DNA from: UBA7657 sp049653045
Lineage (GTDB): Bacteria; Pseudomonadota; Alphaproteobacteria; Micavibrionales; Micavibrionaceae
Reading direction: 5' to 3'
DNA: 10,868 bases
Assembly (NCBI GenBank): GCA_049653045.1
Contig: JBASFN010000159.1
Location: forward strand, 1 to 10,868
Both the position numbers and the translations under genes were made by a program. Below, piece after piece: positions 7,449 to 10,868 of this stretch (the stretch's first letter is position 1; each line of letters begins with the position of its first letter). Under the pieces are notes generated by a model. That model was not told where the DNA came from and made no database searches. It worked only from the letters and a program-made list of their open reading frames with translations.

Positions 7449-7471
7449 AAAGAGTGAGTAATTGCAATTGG

Positions 7472-8443
7472 TTATATGTTTTTGCCCAGTTCGCCGATTA
7501 CGTCGGTCAGTGTCACCCCGTTGCCTCGCGCTTTGTAGTTTAATGCCATCCGGTGTTTGAGGATGGGCAGGGCGAGAGCGAGTGCGTCATCAACGGATGG
7601 GGCTTCGCGCCCCTCCATAAGTGCCTTTGCCCGGACGGTTAGCATTAGAGCCTGCGCTGCCCGTGGTCCCGGTGCCCATGCGACATAGTCGCGGACGATA
7701 GTTGGTGCGCCTGGTTCGTCAGGGCGTCCGCGCCGGACGAGGGAGAGGATTGCATCCACGACCTTGTCGCCGATGGGCATATCCCGCACAAGTTTTTGAA
7801 TGATCTGTAATTCGGACGATGTCATGGTGGCCTGTGCGCTCAAGCTTTTGCTGGCGGTCGTGGCTAGCAGCATGGCGCGCTCAGACTCAAAATCCGGATA
7901 ATCGACATCGACCTGCATCAGGAAACGGTCAAGCTGTGCTTCGGGCAGGGGATAGGTTCCCTCCTGCTCGATCGGGTTTTGTGTCGCCAGCACATGAAAT
8001 GGTTGCGGCACGTCATAGGATTTTCCGCCGACGGTGACATTTTTTTCCTGCATCGCCTGAAGCAGGGCGGATTGGGTACGTGGGCTGGCGCGGTTGATTT
8101 CATCGGCCATCAAAAGCTGGGTGAAGATCGGCCCCTTGATAAAGCGGAAACTGCGTTTGCCCTCGGCGTTTTCCTCAAGAACTTCGGAGCCGAGAATATC
8201 TGCGGGCATGAGATCGGGTGTACACTGGACGCGGGCGGTCAAAAGCCCAAGAACCGTTCCAACGGTATCCACCAGCAAGGTCTTTGCAAGACCCGGAACA
8301 CCGATTAGGAGCAAGTGCCCCCCGGATACCAGTGTCACCAGGGTTTGGTCTATGACGGTTTTCTGGCCAAAAATCACCTTGGCGATTTCACCCCGCGCCT
8401 TAACCAGTTTAAGGTGGGCATCTTGAAATAGTTTATCGCTCAC
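7472..8443 (-). CDS. MoxR family AAA+ ATPase
   Basis: A 323-residue ATPase, the usual MoxR length. MoxR proteins are cytosolic AAA+ machines thought to remodel or load metal into VWA-domain partners. Motifs counted from the chosen start: Walker A GVPGLAKT (48-55), Walker B LLMADEINRA (109-118, with Asp113 and Glu114), sensor 1 ATQNP (152-156), and LPEAQLDRF (165-173) with the probable arginine finger. The C-terminal lid includes PGPRAAQAL. The frame stays open much further upstream, but that part runs into the divergent cca gene and has no family similarity. GTG at 8443 is chosen because GAAGGAG (8460-8454) lies 10 bases before it and the protein then begins SDKLFQDAHLKLVKARGEIAKVIFGQ, as MoxR proteins do. 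It is first in the minus-strand operon, 99 bases ahead of the small paralogs. Confidence 0.93.
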   Translation of the reverse strand: MSDKLFQDAHLKLVKARGEIAKVIFGQKTVIDQTLVTLVSGGHLLLIGVPGLAKTLLVDTVGTVLGLLTARVQCTPDLMPADILGSEVLEENAEGKRSFRFIKGPIFTQLLMADEINRASPRTQSALLQAMQEKNVTVGGKSYDVPQPFHVLATQNPIEQEGTYPLPEAQLDRFLMQVDVDYPDFESERAMLLATTASKSLSAQATMTSSELQIIQKLVRDMPIGDKVVDAILSLVRRGRPDEPGAPTIVRDYVAWAPGPRAAQALMLTVRAKALMEGREAPSVDDALALALPILKHRMALNYKARGNGVTLTDVIGELGKNI

Positions 8444-8453
8444 GGGATTTTGA

Positions 8454-8460
8454 CTCCTTC
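8454..8460 (-). promoter_or_regulatory. Ribosome binding site that sets the moxR start
   Basis: GAAGGAG on the minus strand, 10 bases before the GTG at 8443. No in-frame ATG, GTG or TTG with a comparable site lies nearby, so it decides the start against the much longer open frame. Confidence 0.65.
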
Positions 8461-8461
8461 C

Positions 8462-8475
8462 TTCATGCGTATGAA
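8462..8475. promoter_or_regulatory. Inverted repeat in the moxR/cca divergent gap
   Basis: TTCAT-GCGT-ATGAA is a perfect 5-base inverted repeat with a 4-base spacer, between the divergent moxR and cca genes. A -10-like TATACT (plus strand, 8480-8485) follows it, but no good -35 box sits at the right distance on either strand. It may be an operator for one or both genes; the evidence is weak. Confidence 0.3.
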
Positions 8476-8548
8476 TGGCTATACTAATCGTATTTACAGG
8501 TTTTGAAAGGGTATAAAGCTGGAAAAGGCAAAGGTTAAACAGGTTCCG

Positions 8549-9739
8549 GTGCAGGACTGGATGGTCTCCGCCGAGACGACCCGCGTGATGGCGGCGTTGG
8601 AGGGCAAGGCGCGCTTTGTCGGCGGTTGCGTTCGGAACATGTTGCTCGGGCTGGAGGTGGGGGATATTGATATTGCAACACCGCACACGCCCGATCAGGT
8701 CATGGAAAAAATTACGGCGGCGGGAATTAAAGTTGTGCCGACGGGTATTGAGCACGGAACGGTTACGGCGATTATCAATAAAAAGCCCTATGAAATAACA
8801 ACCTTGCGCCGCGATGTGGAAACCGACGGGCGGCGGGCGGTGGTTAGTTTTACGGATAGCTGGCGCGAGGATGCGCTGCGCCGGGATTTTACGATGAATA
8901 CATTGCTGGCCGATCCGGAGGGGAATATTTATGATCCGACGGGTGAGGGGGTGAAGGACCTAGAGGCGCGATGTGTGCGGTTTGTCGGCGATCCGGCGAC
9001 GCGGATTGCGGAGGATCATTTACGTATTCTTCGCTTCTTTCGGTTTCATGCTCTTTATGGGCATGGAGTGCCGGATGGGGCAGGGCTGAAGGCTTGCCGG
9101 GCGGCGGCGGATAAAATCCGCAGCCTGTCACGCGAGCGCATCACGCAGGAATTTTTTAAAATCCTTTCTGTGGATAGCCCATCGGATGTTTTGAAAATAA
9201 TGTTTGAAAATAATATCTTGAGAGAGTTTCTTTTTCCTGAATATCAAAAAAATCTATTTAAGCATCTGTGCGAGTTTCAGAATCGTTATGGTCTTGCGTT
9301 TGTGTCTTCTCGGTTGTTTGCCGTTGCGGGATTTTCGCAGGTCAATGTTTTTGAGATGGATAAATTATTGTTGATTCCCAATGTGTTCAAAAAAGATATT
9401 CATGCAATTTCTGAAATTCTGAAACTGCCGGATTTGGCAGAGGATCAAGCCGTGCGGGTGGCGGTGTATAAATTCGGGCGCGTACCGACGGCGCAGGCCT
9501 TGATGATCGAGTTGGCGGAGGATCGTGTGATGAATGGCTACGCGCCGCAGGCTCTTAAAATCATCCAGAAATGGGAGATTCCGGATTTGCCTGTTACCGG
9601 TCACGATCTGATGAAGGCGGGCATCAAGGAAGGCCCGGAATTAGGCCGCACCCTTGCCGCCATCGAAGACTGGTGGATTGAAGGCGGGTTTAAGGCAGGT
9701 AAATCTGATTGCCTAAGAAATTTACAAAAGTTCAGGTAA
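8549..9739 (+). CDS. cca: CCA tRNA nucleotidyltransferase (class II)
   Basis: Adds or repairs the 3'-terminal CCA of tRNAs from CTP and ATP without a nucleic acid template. The head domain has RFVGGCVRNMLLG (22-34), the metal-binding pair Asp39 and Asp41 in GDIDIA, RRDFTMN (111-117), YDPTGEGVKDLE (128-139) and EDHLRILRFFRF (155-166). EDxxR in the last is the motif that pairs with the incoming base. At 396 residues it has the normal length for bacterial class II enzymes. The start is uncertain. GTG at 8549 is given, but the frame is open back to TGA at 8504-8506, and a CTG at 8519 has AAAGGG 7 bases before it and would add ten residues. The tail-domain part around 9181-9300 is AT-rich (36 of 120 bases G or C) compared with 40 of 60 at 8821-8880. 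The last 8 bases overlap the convergent gene. Confidence 0.94.
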   Translation: MQDWMVSAETTRVMAALEGKARFVGGCVRNMLLGLEVGDIDIATPHTPDQVMEKITAAGIKVVPTGIEHGTVTAIINKKPYEITTLRRDVETDGRRAVVSFTDSWREDALRRDFTMNTLLADPEGNIYDPTGEGVKDLEARCVRFVGDPATRIAEDHLRILRFFRFHALYGHGVPDGAGLKACRAAADKIRSLSRERITQEFFKILSVDSPSDVLKIMFENNILREFLFPEYQKNLFKHLCEFQNRYGLAFVSSRLFAVAGFSQVNVFEMDKLLLIPNVFKKDIHAISEILKLPDLAEDQAVRVAVYKFGRVPTAQALMIELAEDRVMNGYAPQALKIIQKWEIPDLPVTGHDLMKAGIKEGPELGRTLAAIEDWWIEGGFKAGKSDCLRNLQKFR

Positions 9740-10073
9740 CGTCGAGGATCATCCCGGCAATACCACTATTTCTGTTGCTGCGATTAACCACAATTGAACC
9801 CACGCCCAATTCATGTGCGGCATTTGCAAGAGTTCTAACCATTCCATTGGTAGCAGAAGCGATAAATCCAAGGCGAATTTTTCCATCCGGCCATTGCCCT
9901 TTTCCAGCAAAAACAGTGTCGCTGTGTTCTTTGGCTAGTCCTTGTAAAAGTCTAAAAACCTTATCGGGTTCTTCATTTTGAATGAGTGTAGCACCTTGGG
10001 TGTCAATTTGATAAATTTCACCAATTTTCAGACTGTGTCCTAGGCTGCGAGCTGTGTTTGAAATGGATGGCAT
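9732..10073 (-). CDS. Unknown small protein
   Basis: A 113-residue protein that I do not recognise. It has no signal peptide or membrane segment. The N-terminal half contains a short beta-like stretch (IGEIYQIDTQGATLIQ) and a helix (EPDKVFRLLQGLAKEH). The C-terminal half, KIRLGFIASATNGMVRTLANAAHELGVGSIVVN in pattern, looks like strand-helix-strand with a conserved-looking ATNGM turn. The start ATG at 10073 is chosen because AGGGGGA sits 7 bases before it; a TTG two codons upstream is less well placed. A consensus -10 box and a palindrome lie further upstream. The end overlaps the convergent cca gene by 8 bases. It is downstream of hemF in the same direction with a 90-base gap, so read-through is possible. 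Composition is AT-rich in places (21 of 60 G or C at 9961-10020). The strong translation signals make it a likely real gene. Confidence 0.75.
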   Translation of the reverse strand: MPSISNTARSLGHSLKIGEIYQIDTQGATLIQNEEPDKVFRLLQGLAKEHSDTVFAGKGQWPDGKIRLGFIASATNGMVRTLANAAHELGVGSIVVNRSNRNSGIAGMILDVT

Positions 10074-10080
10074 TAACAAT

Positions 10081-10087
10081 TCCCCCT
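10081..10087 (-). promoter_or_regulatory. Ribosome binding site of the 113-residue unknown gene
   Basis: AGGGGGA on the minus strand, 7 bases before the ATG at 10073. The spacing favours this ATG over the TTG at 10079. Confidence 0.6.
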
Positions 10088-10097
10088 GTTTTGGTTT

Positions 10098-10103
10098 ATT
10101 ATA
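10098..10103 (-). promoter_or_regulatory. Consensus -10 box of the unknown gene
   Basis: TATAAT, a perfect -10, on the minus strand, 24 bases upstream of the ATG at 10073, in an AT-rich gap. No good -35 box lies 16-18 bases upstream. A palindrome occupies roughly that position instead, which would fit an activator-dependent promoter; this is inference. Confidence 0.4.
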
Positions 10104-10122
10104 AATATATTTTATGGGGTAT

Positions 10123-10135
10123 TTTATGACATAAA
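10123..10135. promoter_or_regulatory. Perfect 13-base palindrome upstream of the -10 box
   Basis: TTTATG-A-CATAAA is a perfect 6+1+6 inverted repeat. It ends 19 bases upstream of TATAAT, so its centre would fall near position -38 of the predicted transcript. As an RNA hairpin after hemF it would be weak (five A-U/U-A pairs around a 3-base loop) and without a U-tract, so a protein-binding site is the better reading. Confidence 0.4.
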
Positions 10136-10163
10136 GGCTTTGTGGACTGCAAGAGAATTTTCC

Positions 10164-10868
10164 CTACGGCCATTTCACTTCCGGGGGGAGGGACATGAGG
10201 ATGGCTTCGGTGTTGCCTCCGGTTTTAAGGCCAAAAGTCGTGCCCCGGTCATAAAGAAGGTTAAATTCCACGTAGCGACCGCGTTTTATTAGTTGCGCCT
10301 CGCGTTGCTCTGGCGTCCAGCTTTGGCGCATGTTTCGGCGCACGAGTTTCGGGTAAATATTGAGAAAGCTCTCGCCCACATCTTTGGTAAAGGCAAAATC
10401 GGCGTTCCAGTCCCCGGAATCGAGATTGTCGTAGAAAATGCCGCCAATGCCGCGTGGCTCGTTTCTGTGCGGCAGGAAGAAATACCGATCTGCCCATTCT
10501 TTGTAGTCTTTGTAATAGCCGGGATTGTGGCGGTCGCAGCAGTTTTTTAAGGCCGCGTGGAAATCCCGTGTGTCGGCATCAACCGGGATCATCGGTGTTA
10601 AGTCCGCGCCGCCGCCGAACCAGTTTTTTGATGTTACGATCATCCGCGTATTCATGTGGACAGCCGGGACGAGGGGGGATCGCATATGCGCGACGAGGGA
10701 AATGCCGCTCGCCCAGAATGCGCCATCGCTCTCAAGTCCGCCGGGGATCTGTTTTTTGAAATCGTCTGAAAACGTGCCCCAGACTTCGGAGAAATTGACC
10801 CCGACTTTTTCAAAGACTTGCCCTTGCATCAGCGACATTTCACCCCCGCCGCCCGGCTTCGCCAAGGC
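10164..10868 (-). CDS. hemF: Oxygen-dependent coproporphyrinogen III oxidase, C-terminal part (5' end outside window)
   Basis: Converts coproporphyrinogen III to protoporphyrinogen IX by oxidative decarboxylation of two propionates, using O2, in haem synthesis; cytosolic, usually about 300 residues. The frame is open to the window edge, so 234 residues are seen and the N-terminus is missing. Numbering from the TTG at 10865, conserved stretches are GGGGEMSLMQGQVFEKVGVN (5-24), VPAVHMNTRMI (66-76), NWFGGGADLTP (81-91), YFFLPHRNEPRGIGGIFYDN (128-147), KRGRYVEFNLLYDRGTTFGL (194-213) and KTGGNTEAILMSLPPEVKWP at the very end (214-233). These follow E. coli HemF closely in order and spacing. It implies an organism that makes haem under oxygen. 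No terminator is visible after the stop. Confidence 0.96.
   Translation of the reverse strand, partial: ALAKPGGGGEMSLMQGQVFEKVGVNFSEVWGTFSDDFKKQIPGGLESDGAFWASGISLVAHMRSPLVPAVHMNTRMIVTSKNWFGGGADLTPMIPVDADTRDFHAALKNCCDRHNPGYYKDYKEWADRYFFLPHRNEPRGIGGIFYDNLDSGDWNADFAFTKDVGESFLNIYPKLVRRNMRQSWTPEQREAQLIKRGRYVEFNLLYDRGTTFGLKTGGNTEAILMSLPPEVKWP

Noticed and set aside
7460..7469. AATTGCAATT palindrome after moxR
   Set aside because: Short, AT-rich and without a U-tract; it is not a terminator and such a 10-base match can occur by chance.
8480..8485. TATACT as the -10 box of cca
   Set aside because: TTGACT at 8450-8455 is 24 bases away, too far, and no better -35 exists; the promoter is not supported.
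8444..8755. 104-residue N-terminal extension of MoxR
   Set aside because: It overlaps the start of cca, shows no MoxR similarity, and a well-placed ribosome site supports GTG at 8443.

Overview
The window reads as chromosomal DNA of an alphaproteobacterium of moderate GC content. The basis is a block of genes on the minus strand that encode a MoxR ATPase, a DUF58 protein, a BatA-type membrane protein ending in DUF4159, and a membrane VWA/glutamine-amidotransferase-like protein. That gene set and order is typical of Alphaproteobacteria. The species cannot be named from this sequence.

Layout. Bases 1-750 (+) hold the C-terminal part of a soluble lytic murein transglycosylase whose start lies outside the window. 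Its stop codon interlocks with that of a convergent minus-strand operon. Read in the direction of transcription, the operon has moxR (8443-7472), two small paralogous genes of unknown function (7372-6917 and 6904-6479), a DUF58 gene (6388-5486), a BatA/DUF4159 gene (5489-2823) and a VWA/GATase-like gene (2822-747). The last three genes overlap or abut and are probably translationally coupled. A good sigma70-type promoter (TTGACA, 17 bases, TAATAT) lies between moxR and the paralog pair, with an inverted repeat over its -35 box. The pair, and perhaps everything downstream, may therefore be expressed separately from moxR.

Divergent from moxR is the CCA tRNA nucleotidyltransferase gene (8549-9739, +). 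It overlaps by a few bases the end of a convergent, unrecognised 113-residue gene (10073-9732, -). That gene has a strong Shine-Dalgarno sequence, a consensus -10 box and an upstream palindrome. The right edge (10868-10164, -) is the C-terminal part of the oxygen-dependent coproporphyrinogen III oxidase HemF.

How the genes may work together. MoxR ATPases are thought to act as chaperones or remodelling factors for VWA-domain proteins. Here MoxR would act on the cytosolic DUF58 protein and the two membrane-anchored proteins, probably in the cell envelope. The least explained element is the paralog pair inserted between MoxR and its presumed partner DUF58. The DUF58 protein itself appears to have lost the first metal-binding aspartate of its MIDAS motif. 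No tRNA, rRNA, CRISPR array, insertion sequence or convincing intrinsic terminator was seen.
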